Positions 35,621-46,135 of a stretch of 64,000 bases of DNA are shown here, piece after piece (the first letter of the stretch is position 1; the number at the start of each line of letters is the position of its first letter). A program made the position numbers and the translations under genes. This DNA is from Parasphingorhabdus sp. SCSIO 66989 (GTDB lineage Bacteria; Pseudomonadota; Alphaproteobacteria; Sphingomonadales; Sphingomonadaceae): positions 1,835,501-1,899,500 of the forward strand of contig NZ_CP136594.1 of NCBI RefSeq assembly GCF_032852305.1. The letters are read 5' to 3'. The notes beneath the pieces are model-generated. The model was not told the DNA's origin. It did not search any database and saw nothing but the letters and a program-made list of their open reading frames with translations.

Positions 35621-38600
35621 ATGCCTACCGACCCCTTCGTCCCGCTTTGTATCTTCTCGTCCTACACCATGCTGGACGGCGCTATTGACCCCAAGGCGAT
35701 CGCTTCTGCGGCCAAGGAGCGCGGCTTTCCCGCCATCGCCATCACCGACAGCAACGGTCTTTACGGTTCGATGGCTTTTGCCGATGCCTGCTTCAAGGAA
35801 GGCGTGCAGCCGATAGTCGGCGCGCGCATCGCGGTTGCTCGACCCGGCGCCAGCGACAATGGTACGCCGATCATCGACTGGCTAGGGATATTGGCGCAGG
35901 ATGAAGCGGGTTACCAAAATCTGTGCGCGCTGGTTTCGGCGGCGCATCTGGATCGGCCGATTGAACAGGCACCGCATATCTCGCTGAAGACTCTTGCGCA
36001 GCATGGCGAGGGCCTGATTGTTCTGACCGGAGCGGGTGAGGGGGCTATTACCCGTCTGCTTGCCGAGCAACAGACGGAAGCGGCACAAAGCTATCTCGCG
36101 ACGCTGACCAGCAATTTACCGGGGCGCGTCTATATTGAGCTGGCCCGGCGCAATGATCCGGTCGAAGAAGACGCCGAGGAAGCGCTGATCGATCTCGCCT
36201 ATGCCCAAAACATCCCGCTGGTTGCCACCAATCCAGCCTGTTTTGCCGAGCCCGGTTTTCACAAAGCGCATGATGTGATGCTGTGCATCGCCAATGGCGA
36301 ATATCTCGAAAGCGAAGACCGTCAGCAAGGCGCGCCCGAAGCGTGGATCAAGAGCGGCGCGATGATGCGCGAGCTGTTTGCCGATCTGCCCGAAGCCATC
36401 GACAACACGCTCGTGATAGCCCAGCGTTGCGCCTTTGCGCCGCCCAAGCGCGATCCGATCCTGCCCAGCCTTGCCGGTGATCTGGAGGGCGAGGCCAAAC
36501 AGTTACGCGAAGACTCTATCGCTGGCCTCGAAAAGCGCCTAAGCGTTTATGCAGACCTCAGCGAAGACGACCGCAAAGCCTATTTTGACCGGCTCGATTA
36601 TGAAATCGGCATTATCGTCAATATGGGCTTTCCCGGCTATTTCCTTATCGTTGCCGACTTTATCAAATGGTCCAAGGAGCAGGGCATCCCGGTCGGGCCG
36701 GGCCGTGGTTCGGGTGCCGGTTCAGTGGTCGCCTGGGCGCTCACCATCACCGATCTTGATCCGCTGAAACTCGGCCTGCTGTTCGAGCGTTTCCTCAATC
36801 CTGAACGTGTGTCGATGCCGGACTTCGATATCGACTTTTGCGAAACCCGGCGCGGCGAGGTGATCCGCTATGTGCAGGAGAAATATGGCAGCGACCATGT
36901 GGCGCAGATCATCACCTTTGGTAAGCTGAAGGCCCGCGCGGTGCTGCGCGATACCGGGCGGGTGCTGCAAATGCCCTATGGTCAGGTAGATCGGCTGTGC
37001 AAGCTGGTGCCCAATCACCCCACCGATCCGTGGAAGCTCGACCGCGCATTGAATGGCGTTGCCGAACTGCGCCAGGAATATGAGCGCGAGGATGATGTGC
37101 GTCAGCTATTCGATCTGGCGATGCAGCTCGAAGGCCTGCCGCGGCACAGCTCAACCCATGCCGCAGGCGTAGTGATCGGCGACCGTCCACTCGATGCTCT
37201 GGTGCCGCTCTATCGCGATCCACGCTCGGATATGCCGGTAACGCAGTTCGATATGAAATTTGTTGAAACCGCAGGGCTGGTGAAGTTCGATTTTCTTGGC
37301 CTCAAAACCCTCTCCGTCCTCCACAAAGCCGTCGAGATGCTCGCACGGCGCGGGGTCATGGTCGATCTGGATGGGCTGACATGGGATGATCCGGCGGTCT
37401 ATGAGCTGCTGCAGCGCGGTGATACCGTTGGTGTGTTCCAGTTGGAATCCGAAGGTATGCGTCGCACCCTGTCTGCGGTGAAGCCCACCAATTTCGGCGA
37501 TATCATCGCGCTCGTCTCGCTCTACCGCCCGGGTCCGATGGACAATATCCCGCTCTTCGGCCGCCGCAAAAATGGTGAGGAAGAGATTGCCTATCCGCAC
37601 CCGCTGCTCGAGGATGTGCTGAAAGAAACCTATGGCATCTTCGTCTATCAGGAACAGGTGATGCAAGCAGCGCAGATCCTCGCCGGATATACGCTGGGCG
37701 GTGCCGACCTGCTTCGCCGCGCCATGGGCAAGAAAATCCAGGCCGAGATGGACAAGCAGCGCGATATCTTCGTCAAGGGCTGTGCCGAGCATAATGATAT
37801 TCCGGCGGACAAGGCCAATGCGCTGTTCGATTTGATCGACAAGTTTGCCGGCTATGGCTTCAACAAGTCGCACGCCGCCGCCTATGCGCTGCTCGCTTAT
37901 CAGACGGCATGGCTCAAGGCACATCACCCACAGGAGTTTTACGCCGCCTCGATGTGCTTTGATATGCACCAGACCGACAAGCTGACCATCTTTGTCGATG
38001 ATATGCGCAAGAACCAGATTGCCTGTCTGCCGCCATGCATCAACCGTTCAGAAGCAGAATTTTCGGTGCAGAAAGAGGATAATGGGCTGGCGGTGCGCTA
38101 TGCGCTGGCGGGCCTGAAAAATGTCGGCACCAAGGCGATGCAGGCGGTGATTGCCGAGCGCGAAAATGCAGGCTGGTTTGAGGATATGGGCGATTTTGCC
38201 GGACGCATTAGTCCGACATTGGTCAACCGCCGCCAGTTGGAGAGTCTGGCCGGGGCAGGGGCTTTTGACCAGATCGCGCCCAATCGTGCCGCCGTCTATG
38301 CGCTGGCCGATACGGTGCTCGCAATAGCAAGCGCCGCCGAGGAATCGCGCACCAGCGGGCAGGCGGCGCTGTTCGGCGAGGATGACAGTGCGACGCGCCA
38401 GACGCTCAAGCTGGATGACAGCCTGCACTGGTCCGCCGGGGAACGCATGGCGCAGGAGAAAGAGGCATTCGGCTTTTTCTTCTCCGCCCATCCGGTCAGC
38501 CATTATGAGGTCGTCACCAGCGCCAATGGCGCGCGGCCCTTTGCGGCGGTGATTGAGGGTATGTCGCTCAAAGAAGGCGAACGCCGTCCGGCGACACTCG

Positions 38601-39112
38601 CGGTACTGGTCGAAGGCGCAAACCGCCGCCAGACCAAGCGCGGCCGCGATTTCGTGATGCTCGACCTGTCCGATGCCTCGGGCGGCTTTTCCGCCAGTTG
38701 CTTTGAGGAGCATCTGGTGCCGCAATTTGTCGAATGGGCGAAGGAGGGCGCGTGTGTGCTGCTCAATGTCGAACTTGACAGCAACAGCCCCGACCAACCC
38801 CCACGCGCCACCGTTCGCTCGGCGCAACCGCTGGATGGTTTGCAAACCGCAGCACGCCTAAAACTGACCTTCGAGACCAGCGAGGCGGCGACACTGAATA
38901 TGCTGGCGACGATATTACAGAAACGCGGGGCAGGGCGCGGCGAAGTCGCGGCGCGGTTGATCCAGCCCGATCTGCCGCCGGTGGAGATGGTGCTGGGGCG
39001 GCGGTTCCGACTGGATAGCGAGCTGGTCGAAGAACTGGAACGGACGCCGGGTTTTGGGGATATTAGCTTGTCGGCGATACGTTCGGCGCGGCCAGAGGCG
39101 GTTGCTGGTTAG
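35621..39112 (+). CDS. dnaE: DNA polymerase III subunit alpha
   Basis: Replicative polymerase of 1163 residues (DnaE1 type). The N-terminal PHP domain starts FSSYTMLDGAIDP, with the metal-binding His residues largely replaced (proofreading-inactive, as is usual). The catalytic palm has GRGSGAGSVVAWAL, then PDFDIDFCETRRGEV carrying two catalytic Asp (about residue 400), and DFLGLKTLSVL. The fingers contain LVSLYRPGPMDNIP and RRAMGKK; helix-hairpin-helix and OB domains follow. A QAALFG motif near residue 913 is the likely sliding-clamp contact. The start ATG is at 35621 with a short AAGG just before it. Confidence 0.97.
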   Translation: MPTDPFVPLCIFSSYTMLDGAIDPKAIASAAKERGFPAIAITDSNGLYGSMAFADACFKEGVQPIVGARIAVARPGASDNGTPIIDWLGILAQDEAGYQNLCALVSAAHLDRPIEQAPHISLKTLAQHGEGLIVLTGAGEGAITRLLAEQQTEAAQSYLATLTSNLPGRVYIELARRNDPVEEDAEEALIDLAYAQNIPLVATNPACFAEPGFHKAHDVMLCIANGEYLESEDRQQGAPEAWIKSGAMMRELFADLPEAIDNTLVIAQRCAFAPPKRDPILPSLAGDLEGEAKQLREDSIAGLEKRLSVYADLSEDDRKAYFDRLDYEIGIIVNMGFPGYFLIVADFIKWSKEQGIPVGPGRGSGAGSVVAWALTITDLDPLKLGLLFERFLNPERVSMPDFDIDFCETRRGEVIRYVQEKYGSDHVAQIITFGKLKARAVLRDTGRVLQMPYGQVDRLCKLVPNHPTDPWKLDRALNGVAELRQEYEREDDVRQLFDLAMQLEGLPRHSSTHAAGVVIGDRPLDALVPLYRDPRSDMPVTQFDMKFVETAGLVKFDFLGLKTLSVLHKAVEMLARRGVMVDLDGLTWDDPAVYELLQRGDTVGVFQLESEGMRRTLSAVKPTNFGDIIALVSLYRPGPMDNIPLFGRRKNGEEEIAYPHPLLEDVLKETYGIFVYQEQVMQAAQILAGYTLGGADLLRRAMGKKIQAEMDKQRDIFVKGCAEHNDIPADKANALFDLIDKFAGYGFNKSHAAAYALLAYQTAWLKAHHPQEFYAASMCFDMHQTDKLTIFVDDMRKNQIACLPPCINRSEAEFSVQKEDNGLAVRYALAGLKNVGTKAMQAVIAERENAGWFEDMGDFAGRISPTLVNRRQLESLAGAGAFDQIAPNRAAVYALADTVLAIASAAEESRTSGQAALFGEDDSATRQTLKLDDSLHWSAGERMAQEKEAFGFFFSAHPVSHYEVVTSANGARPFAAVIEGMSLKEGERRPATLAVLVEGANRRQTKRGRDFVMLDLSDASGGFSASCFEEHLVPQFVEWAKEGACVLLNVELDSNSPDQPPRATVRSAQPLDGLQTAARLKLTFETSEAATLNMLATILQKRGAGRGEVAARLIQPDLPPVEMVLGRRFRLDSELVEELERTPGFGDISLSAIRSARPEAVAG

Positions 39113-39118
39113 GGGTGG

Positions 39119-39271
39119 TTGGTTGAGGCTAATGGCGATACACGCATTCGTGTTCCCTCGCCCAACCGGCCACCACAGCAATCGGATAATAACGGCAGCA
39201 ATAGCAACAATGCTGGTCAGCGCAGTACATCTAGCCAGAACAACAGTGCCGATCAGGAGGATTCTGAATAG
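39119..39271 (+). CDS. Possible small ORF after dnaE, Asn/Ser/Gln-rich
   Basis: Directly after the dnaE stop codon the same frame stays open for 52 codons to a TAG at 39269. A TTG at 39119 could start it (50 residues: MVEANGDTRIRVPSPNRPP and on). The product would be hydrophilic and low in complexity (many Asn, Ser, Gln, Asp). The ribosome-binding site of the next gene (AGGAGGA, 39255-39261) lies inside it and its stop is two bases before the next ATG, so the arrangement looks coupled. No family is recognised; chance openness is a real alternative. Confidence 0.3.
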   Translation: MVEANGDTRIRVPSPNRPPQQSDNNGSNSNNAGQRSTSSQNNSADQEDSE

Positions 39272-39273
39272 CG

Positions 39274-39867
39274 ATGGAGAGGCACAGATTGAACCTGCGG
39301 TCCACTCCACCCTTTGGTCGGACCCGCTGGCTATCCTTTCGTATGCATCCGGTTAATTGGATTACTATTATCGTGGGTGTTGTTGTTATCGGTAGTTATT
39401 TCGATTTATTATTGGGTGTTGACCTTCCGAAACGGGATTATATTGGAATTCCTCTGGTGATGTTGTTAGGGTGTTTAATAATATTCATCGCTGTTTACCC
39501 GGAATGTCTCTATCGCATCAGCTATGATGACGATGCGATCTATATGCGGCCACCCTGGTTTACCTGGGAATTGCGTCCCAAGCCCTTTGTCCGTCTGCCC
39601 TTTGACCATATTGGTCTGGTGACCGGAGAGCGTGCACCGATCAATCAGCTCTTCTATGGCAGCAACACCTTCACCCCGTTCCAACACGCCACTGTCTATC
39701 CCAGCATCTGGCCCGAGGACTGGGATGCAGACCAGGTGTTTCTGCTTACCGGCGCACAGTTGAAGGATCAGGAGTTTCGCGATCTTCTGTGGCTGATCAA
39801 CGAGAAAGCCCCCGGCACGCTGGACGAGAATGTGATCGCTTTCCTCGAGAGTGAGCGCAGATTCTGA
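39274..39867 (+). CDS. Membrane protein of unknown function
   Basis: A 197-residue protein with two predicted helices (about 30-48 and 58-76) followed by a soluble C-terminal domain of 120 residues. That domain contains YRISYDDDAIYMRPPWFTW and FDHIGLVTGE, a pattern like PH-type (YcxB/bPH2-like) domains at the membrane, but the match is by feel only. The start ATG at 39274 has AGGAGGA twelve bases upstream; the later ATG within FRMHPVNW is possible. It stands behind dnaE without a functional link that I can see. Confidence 0.65.
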   Translation: MERHRLNLRSTPPFGRTRWLSFRMHPVNWITIIVGVVVIGSYFDLLLGVDLPKRDYIGIPLVMLLGCLIIFIAVYPECLYRISYDDDAIYMRPPWFTWELRPKPFVRLPFDHIGLVTGERAPINQLFYGSNTFTPFQHATVYPSIWPEDWDADQVFLLTGAQLKDQEFRDLLWLINEKAPGTLDENVIAFLESERRF

Positions 39868-40203
39868 TATGGTTTGGCACCCTTACTGGTATGAAAGTCA
39901 GCGGGATCGCGCCTTTGTATGATTTGAGGCCTGTCGCACAGGAATTACGAATTACAGTGCAGTTTACTCAACCCTTCGATCCTCTTTCCTGAGCCTTTCT
40001 GTCCTACATCAAAAGGCGCTGTTATGATTGTAGTGGCTCTTTCTCAATCTCGGTTTTGCGATTTTGCTTTGCGATAGAATAGGAGCTGGTGGCAATATCC
40101 TACGCTAGCATGCTTTTCTGAGCTTTATAGGTGTGAACTTTGTGAACTTAAGCGAGCGTGCCTGACACTCGTAACGGCATGACTTGATTCCTGATTGCCT
40201 TTT

Positions 40204-40283
40204 GTTTCACGCGAAGGCCGCGAAGATTTTTAAGGGGTTGCGCCTGGAGGAAACCCCTCCGCGCCTCCGTGTCTCCGCGTGAG
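40204..40283. repeat. Repeat family E, copy 1
   Basis: Left arm GTTTCACGCGAAG...CGCGAAGATTTTTAAGGGG, right end GTGTCTCCGCGTGAGA. A copy in the same orientation is at 42503-42582 and an inverted left arm at 40596-40635. Arms are about 40 bases long and nearly identical. Confidence 0.8.
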
Positions 40284-40360
40284 AATAGATAGGTTGTTGC
40301 GTTAGGGTATGGCGCTTTCGTCGGCCCCGCAGAGACGGGGCCTGGGCTTCCTTTTAGAGA

Positions 40361-40436
40361 CTCGCGCAAAGGCGCAAAGGCACAAAGAGGGTTATCCTTG
40401 ATGCGGTCCCTTCGCGTCTTTGCGTCTTTGCGTGAG
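40361..40436. repeat. Repeat family C/E relative
   Basis: ACTCGCGCAAAGGCGCAAAG on the left is complementary to CTTTGCGTCTTTGCGTGAG on the right, with about 30 bases between. Composition and layout resemble both the CACAAAG family and the GTTTCACGCGAAG family. Confidence 0.7.
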
Positions 40437-40595
40437 AATACTAGCCCCTACCCTTTAGGGGAGGGGTTGGGGTGGGGGCGTTCCAGAGGCGCGGCGCAAG
40501 TGGAGAACCCCCACCCCGCTGCGACTAAGCGCCTTCGCTAAAGCTACGGCGCTAAGTCTCACTGCCCCTCCCCTGAAGGAGGAGGGGGAGGAGTT

Positions 40596-40635
40596 GCGCG
40601 ACCCCTTAAAAATCTTCGCGTTCTTCGCGTGAAAC
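40596..40635. repeat. Repeat family E, inverted arm
   Basis: Reads GACCCCTTAAAAATCTTCGC then TTCTTCGCGTGAAAC, the reverse complement of the left arm found at 40204 and 42503. Confidence 0.8.
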
Positions 40636-40746
40636 ACTTTTGCGCAGATTCCGCAAAAACTGTCACCCACCCAAGAAAGGACAATCCCACAATAAAATAC
40701 CTTATTCCCCAAAGCGATAGACAACCACACCCCGCCAAAACCCAAG

Positions 40747-40782
40747 GGTGACACACTGTAACCCTGTGTCACCTTTTGTTGG
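40747..40782. promoter_or_regulatory. GTGACAC palindrome, site 1
   Basis: GGTGACAC (40747-40754) and GTGTCACC (40766-40773) form an eight-base inverted repeat with an eleven-base spacer, 110 bases before the acyl-CoA synthetase start. The flank TTTTGTTGG is shared, in inverse orientation, with the site at 58551-58586. It could be an operator or a hairpin. Confidence 0.5.
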
Positions 40783-40882
40783 CTTTCGCCGCGACACGAG
40801 CCCCACAGAACCCATGGCTTGCACAACGCCAGAGAAGCGATACAGTGCGCACAAAATCACAACATATTCCAAGGAGAGAACA

Positions 40883-42490
<1,608 letters not shown>

Positions 42491-42502
42491 GCGCTTGGAA
42501 TA

Positions 42503-42582
42503 GTTTCACGCGAAGAACGCGAAGATTTTTAAGGGGTATGTGCGTTTTGCCTCTTCTTCGCGCCTTTGCGTCTTTGCGTGAG
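42503..42582. repeat. Repeat family E, copy 2
   Basis: Begins AGTTTCACGCGAAGAACGCG and ends CTTTGCGTCTTTGCGTGAG, filling most of the gap behind the acyl-CoA synthetase. The left arm is almost identical to the one at 40204. A small CTCCCC/GGGGAG hairpin follows at about 42596-42611. Confidence 0.8.
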
Positions 42583-42623
42583 CATAATGTTTTTCTCCCC
42601 TGACGGGGAGAGACTTAGTTGGA

Positions 42624-43784
42624 CTAAAACCCGAAATCGCCTTGTGCACCATGGTGGCGGGGCGGGATGAACAGGTCGGTACGCAGGCTGTAGCGGGTTT
42701 TGTCCATACCGTATTTGCGGCGCAAGGCGGTCATGCGTGTGGCGAGCAACTCCGCCCATGGCCCCTGTCCGCGAAAGCGGTTGAAGAAGCGTGGATCATT
42801 TTTGCGGCCGCCGCGCAGCGATTGAATGATGCTCATCACCTTTTTGGCGCGGTCGGGATAATGGGCGTCGAGCCATTCCTCGAATAAGGGCGCGACCTCA
42901 TGTGGCAGGCGGACAGGAATGGCGGCAATGCCTTTGGCCCCGGCTCTTGCGGCTTCCATGGCGATGTTTTCCAGCTCATGATCGGTGATCGCCGGGATAA
43001 TCGGGGCGATATTGATATTGGTGAAGATACCCGCTGCCGACAGCCGCCGCACAGCGTCCAGACGCTTAAGCGGGGAGGGCGCGCGTGGTTCCATAATCCG
43101 TGCTGTCCTACTGTCGAGCGTGGTGATAGAAATGGCGACCGCGGTAAGCTGTCTGCGCGCCAATTCTGCCAGCAGATCGATATCATCGGTCACGCGGTTC
43201 GATTTGGTGGTAATGCCAATGGGATGCAGCGTGTCGAGACAGACCTGCAAAATAGAACGGGTAATGCGATAGCGGTCTTCAATCGGCTGATAAGGGTCAG
43301 TATTGGTGCCGATCGCCAGCGGCTGCACAATATAGCCAGGCTTGGCCAGTTCGGTCAGCAACAGGTCGGCGGCATTGGGTTTGGCAAAAAGCTGGGTTTC
43401 AAAATCCAATCCCGGAGACAGGTTGTGATAGGCATGGGTCGGACGGGCATAGCAATAGATGCAGCCATGCTCACAGCCGCGATAGGCATTGATCGATCGG
43501 TCAAAGGGAATATCGGGGGATTTGTTGCGGGTGATGATAGTGCGCGGCTTTTCGACATGCACCTGGGTGCGTGGGCGCGGCTGTTTGCCGTCAATCTGTT
43601 CCTGCGCATCGCGCCAGTCACCATCCATGTTGGCTTGTTTATCGTCAAAGCGTGAGGAGGTGATGTTGCTGGCCGCGCCCCGGCCTTTATGAACGTGGCG
43701 ATTGGCGTCGGGCCCCGGCGCAACCACGCCTTCGCCCGTCTCTGAAGAGCGGTTGGAGTGGGGATCGGGAACAGCTTTTGCCAT
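42624..43784 (-). CDS. PA0069-family radical SAM protein
   Basis: A 386-residue radical S-adenosylmethionine protein from the ATG at 43784 (a TTG at 43814 would add ten residues). The [4Fe-4S] motif is C104-x3-C108-x2-C111 in YRGCEHGCIYCYARP, relatives of spore photoproduct lyase. The SAM-binding and barrel segments include ITTKSNRVTDDIDLL and NIAPIIPAITDHELE. The C-terminal FNRFRGQGPWAELLATRM tail is typical of the PA0069 group, whose reaction is unknown. It is convergent with the acyl-CoA synthetase gene and lies 55 bases downstream of moaB on the same strand. Confidence 0.88.
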   Translation of the reverse strand: MAKAVPDPHSNRSSETGEGVVAPGPDANRHVHKGRGAASNITSSRFDDKQANMDGDWRDAQEQIDGKQPRPRTQVHVEKPRTIITRNKSPDIPFDRSINAYRGCEHGCIYCYARPTHAYHNLSPGLDFETQLFAKPNAADLLLTELAKPGYIVQPLAIGTNTDPYQPIEDRYRITRSILQVCLDTLHPIGITTKSNRVTDDIDLLAELARRQLTAVAISITTLDSRTARIMEPRAPSPLKRLDAVRRLSAAGIFTNINIAPIIPAITDHELENIAMEAARAGAKGIAAIPVRLPHEVAPLFEEWLDAHYPDRAKKVMSIIQSLRGGRKNDPRFFNRFRGQGPWAELLATRMTALRRKYGMDKTRYSLRTDLFIPPRHHGAQGDFGF

Positions 43785-43839
43785 GCCCCAAGGATAGAAT
43801 GAGGGTTGAAACAAAACAAGAACAAAAATGTTCCTGCTG

Positions 43840-44367
43840 CTATTTCTCCGACAGTCTGGGCATCAGTTCGACGAAATTGCAGGGGCGATAGCGGCTATCG
43901 AGCTGATATTGCAAAATGCCGTCCCAGCCATCTTTCACCGCGCCATTGGAACCGGGCAGGGCGAAGATATAGGTTCCGCGCGCCAAGACCGCGCAGGCGC
44001 GCGATTGGATGGTTGATGTGCCGATATGTTCATAGCTCAGCCAGCGGAACAGCTCGCCAAAGCCAGGGATATCCTTCTTCTTGACCTGGTCCAGCGCCTC
44101 GGGTGTCACATCGCGACCAGTGAGGCCGGTACCGCCGGTGCTGATGATCGCATCAACATCGCGATCATCAATCCAGTTTAAGAGGCGCGCGACCAGCTTT
44201 TGCTTATCGTCTTTCTCAATGGCGCGGGCCTGCAGGTGATGGCCAGCAGCTTTGATGCGGTCGGCCAAGATATCACCGGAACTGTCGGTATCAGGGGTGC
44301 GCGTGTCGGAAACGGTCAAAAGCGCGATATTGATCGGGAGGAACCGGCGGCTCTCGTCAATCGCCAC
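43840..44367 (-). CDS. moaB: Molybdenum cofactor biosynthesis protein B
   Basis: MogA/MoaB-type protein of 175 residues, involved in adenylation of molybdopterin. Motifs: [37 protein letters not shown] (ligand-binding GGTG loop) and [20 protein letters not shown]. The start is GTG at 44367 with GAGG eight bases upstream, inside the end of the lytic transglycosylase gene (11-base overlap). The other Mo-cofactor genes are not in this window. Confidence 0.93.
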   Translation of the reverse strand: MAIDESRRFLPINIALLTVSDTRTPDTDSSGDILADRIKAAGHHLQARAIEKDDKQKLVARLLNWIDDRDVDAIISTGGTGLTGRDVTPEALDQVKKKDIPGFGELFRWLSYEHIGTSTIQSRACAVLARGTYIFALPGSNGAVKDGWDGILQYQLDSRYRPCNFVELMPRLSEK

Positions 44368-46135
44368 CGCTATGTACCTCGCTCAGCCGCACCAGCTCGC
44401 TGCCATTGCGATTGGGGAAGCGCGGCCACAGGCCCTGCGCCATGCCATGAGCGCTCTGGGAAGAGATGCCTGCCTGGGCCTCATATTTCCAATAGTTGCG
44501 CATCACGGTGCCAACATAGGCGCGGGTTTCATAATAGGGGATGGATTCGATATAGAGCAGCGGATCGTCCTGATCCTGGATGGTGCTGTTCCAGCGACCG
44601 ACCGGAACCATGCCGGCATTATAGGCCGCCATGACTTTTGGCAGCAGGCCCTGTGTTTCGGTGCGCTTGCTGAGGGTCTCGAGATACAACTGACCCAGCG
44701 CCAGATTGACCTCCGGCTTGTTAAGATCTGCGGTGGAGACATCGAGACTATAGGCGCGCGCCATATCCTTGGCGGTGCCGGGACGCAGCTGCATCAGACC
44801 GCGGGCATTGGCCGGGCTGACAGCATTGGTGCGGAACGCCGATTCCTGCCAGACATGGGCATAGACCAGCGCCGGGTCGACCTTCCAGCCATTGACCGGC
44901 GTCCATGATGGTGCCGGGAAATTGGCAAGATCAGTCGGCGTAGCATTGTCCGGTGCATAATGGCCGAGCCAGGCCTGCAGGCGCGGCATTGCCATCTGTC
45001 CGGCGATCTTGACCAAGATATCATGATCCAGACCATTGGCGCGGCGCGCTTCATGGCGGATCAGCTCATCGGCAAGGCTGTCGCGGCCCAGGCTGGAGAG
45101 AGCGAGCGCCATCTTTGCATTGGGACTGCGTTGCAGCGCCTTGCGTTCATCAGAGGTCAGCTCGGTGCTGACGGTCTGGCTGGCCAGCGGCATACCCAGC
45201 GCCTCGCGTGCCAGCAGGCTGTAGAGAGCATCCTTCTGCTGTGCGGCCGCGCGCAGTGAGGCTTCCACCTTTGCAGGTTGGCCAGAACGCATCGCCGCGC
45301 GCGATGCCCAATAATAGCCCGCGCTCATCAGCTCGGGATTGCTGGCGAAGGTGCCAGCGCGATGAAAGGCGTGCTCGGCCCGTGCATAGTCTTTCAAACG
45401 CCATGCCGCGAGACCATGCACCCAATGGCTGTCAGCGAGCCATGGGCCAGAGCCGGTGATCGCCTGTGACGAAACATCGAGAGCCTTTTGTGGCTGGTTT
45501 TCAATATAATAGGACCAGGAAATACGCTGAAGCCACTCGGTGCGGCTTGCATCGTCAATGCCATCATCAACGGACTCAAAATAGCGCATAGCCCGATCGG
45601 GGTTGCTGTCCTTGATCGCGTCCAGAATGGCACCGGCATGGTGTTTGTGCAGACTGTTCCCGCCCTTTACCGAGCGGGGCTTGCCGCGCACCGGCGGACC
45701 TTTGTGATAAGAGAGGTGACGCTGGGCGTCATATAGCGAAATATTGGTGGCGCCGCGCCTCTCGGCAAGGCGGCTCAACTGCGCAGCTTGCGGAATATAG
45801 GGCGCATCGCGCAAAAGCTTTTCCAATGGCTCGCGCTCCACGCGAGGCGAGTTAGCCGCTAGATAAAGCTCGGCACGGAAGATCGGCGAGAGCAAATCAT
45901 CTTTCGCGGTATCTGCAAGCTCCTGCGCGCGTGCCCAGTCCTGACGATCCAGCGCGGCGAAGAAATCGCGCGCGCGCCCGCGTTCTGAGCGTGACAATGC
46001 ATTCTTGCTGTCTTGCGATGGACCATGTTCGGCATAATAATCAAAGCTAGTGGTTGCCGGAGCAGTAGCCATGGCAGGTGCGGCGGGTAAAGCCACACAA
46101 GCCGCCAGACTAAGTCCTATCAGCGATTTACCCAT
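44357..46135 (-). CDS. slt: Soluble lytic murein transglycosylase
   Basis: Periplasmic peptidoglycan-cleaving enzyme of 592 residues (Slt70 type). A signal peptide (MGKSLIGLSLAACVALPAAPAMA) ends near residue 23. A long alpha-solenoid U-domain (about 45-420) follows. The C-terminal catalytic domain carries the Glu in HVWQESAFRTNAVSPANARG, then LMQLRPGTAKDMA and VMAAYNAG, and ends with IPYYETRAYVGTVMRNY. The first codons overlap the UDG-like gene by eight bases and the end overlaps moaB by eleven, so the three form one operon. The link between these functions is not obvious. Confidence 0.93.
   Translation of the reverse strand: MGKSLIGLSLAACVALPAAPAMATAPATTSFDYYAEHGPSQDSKNALSRSERGRARDFFAALDRQDWARAQELADTAKDDLLSPIFRAELYLAANSPRVEREPLEKLLRDAPYIPQAAQLSRLAERRGATNISLYDAQRHLSYHKGPPVRGKPRSVKGGNSLHKHHAGAILDAIKDSNPDRAMRYFESVDDGIDDASRTEWLQRISWSYYIENQPQKALDVSSQAITGSGPWLADSHWVHGLAAWRLKDYARAEHAFHRAGTFASNPELMSAGYYWASRAAMRSGQPAKVEASLRAAAQQKDALYSLLAREALGMPLASQTVSTELTSDERKALQRSPNAKMALALSSLGRDSLADELIRHEARRANGLDHDILVKIAGQMAMPRLQAWLGHYAPDNATPTDLANFPAPSWTPVNGWKVDPALVYAHVWQESAFRTNAVSPANARGLMQLRPGTAKDMARAYSLDVSTADLNKPEVNLALGQLYLETLSKRTETQGLLPKVMAAYNAGMVPVGRWNSTIQDQDDPLLYIESIPYYETRAYVGTVMRNYWKYEAQAGISSQSAHGMAQGLWPRFPNRNGSELVRLSEVHSGGD

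Larger units (their letters stand above)
39868..40882. other. About 1 kb without a gene, rich in palindromic repeats
   Basis: 39868-40200 holds nothing I can identify. 40204-40283 is one copy of a repeat starting GTTTCACGCGAAG and ending in GCGTGAG. 40323-40357 is a terminator-like hairpin (GGCCCCG-CAGAGA-CGGGGCC then TGGGCTTCCTTTT). 40361-40436 is a palindrome of the GCAAAGGC/TTTGCGTGAG type. 40445-40590 contains runs of CCCC and GGGG that pair in several ways. 40596-40635 is an inverted, nearly identical copy of the 40204-40243 arm, so the whole 430-base block is bracketed by inverted repeats. 40747-40782 is a GTGACAC palindrome. Confidence 0.7.

Noticed and set aside
37151-37969. Minus-strand 272-codon frame opposite dnaE
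   Set aside because: Entirely within dnaE with no motif of its own.
40204-40635. CRISPR array
   Set aside because: The repeats are palindromic, of unequal spacing and inverted orientation, with no regular spacers and no cas genes.
40148-40826. Minus-strand frames of 73 and 123 codons in the repeat-rich gap
   Set aside because: They translate palindromic repeat sequence and have no protein-like character.
42596-42611. CTCCCC/GGGGAG hairpin as terminator of the radical SAM gene
   Set aside because: On the minus strand it is followed by an A-tract, not a T-tract; on the plus strand the T-tract precedes it. It does not fit an intrinsic terminator in either direction.
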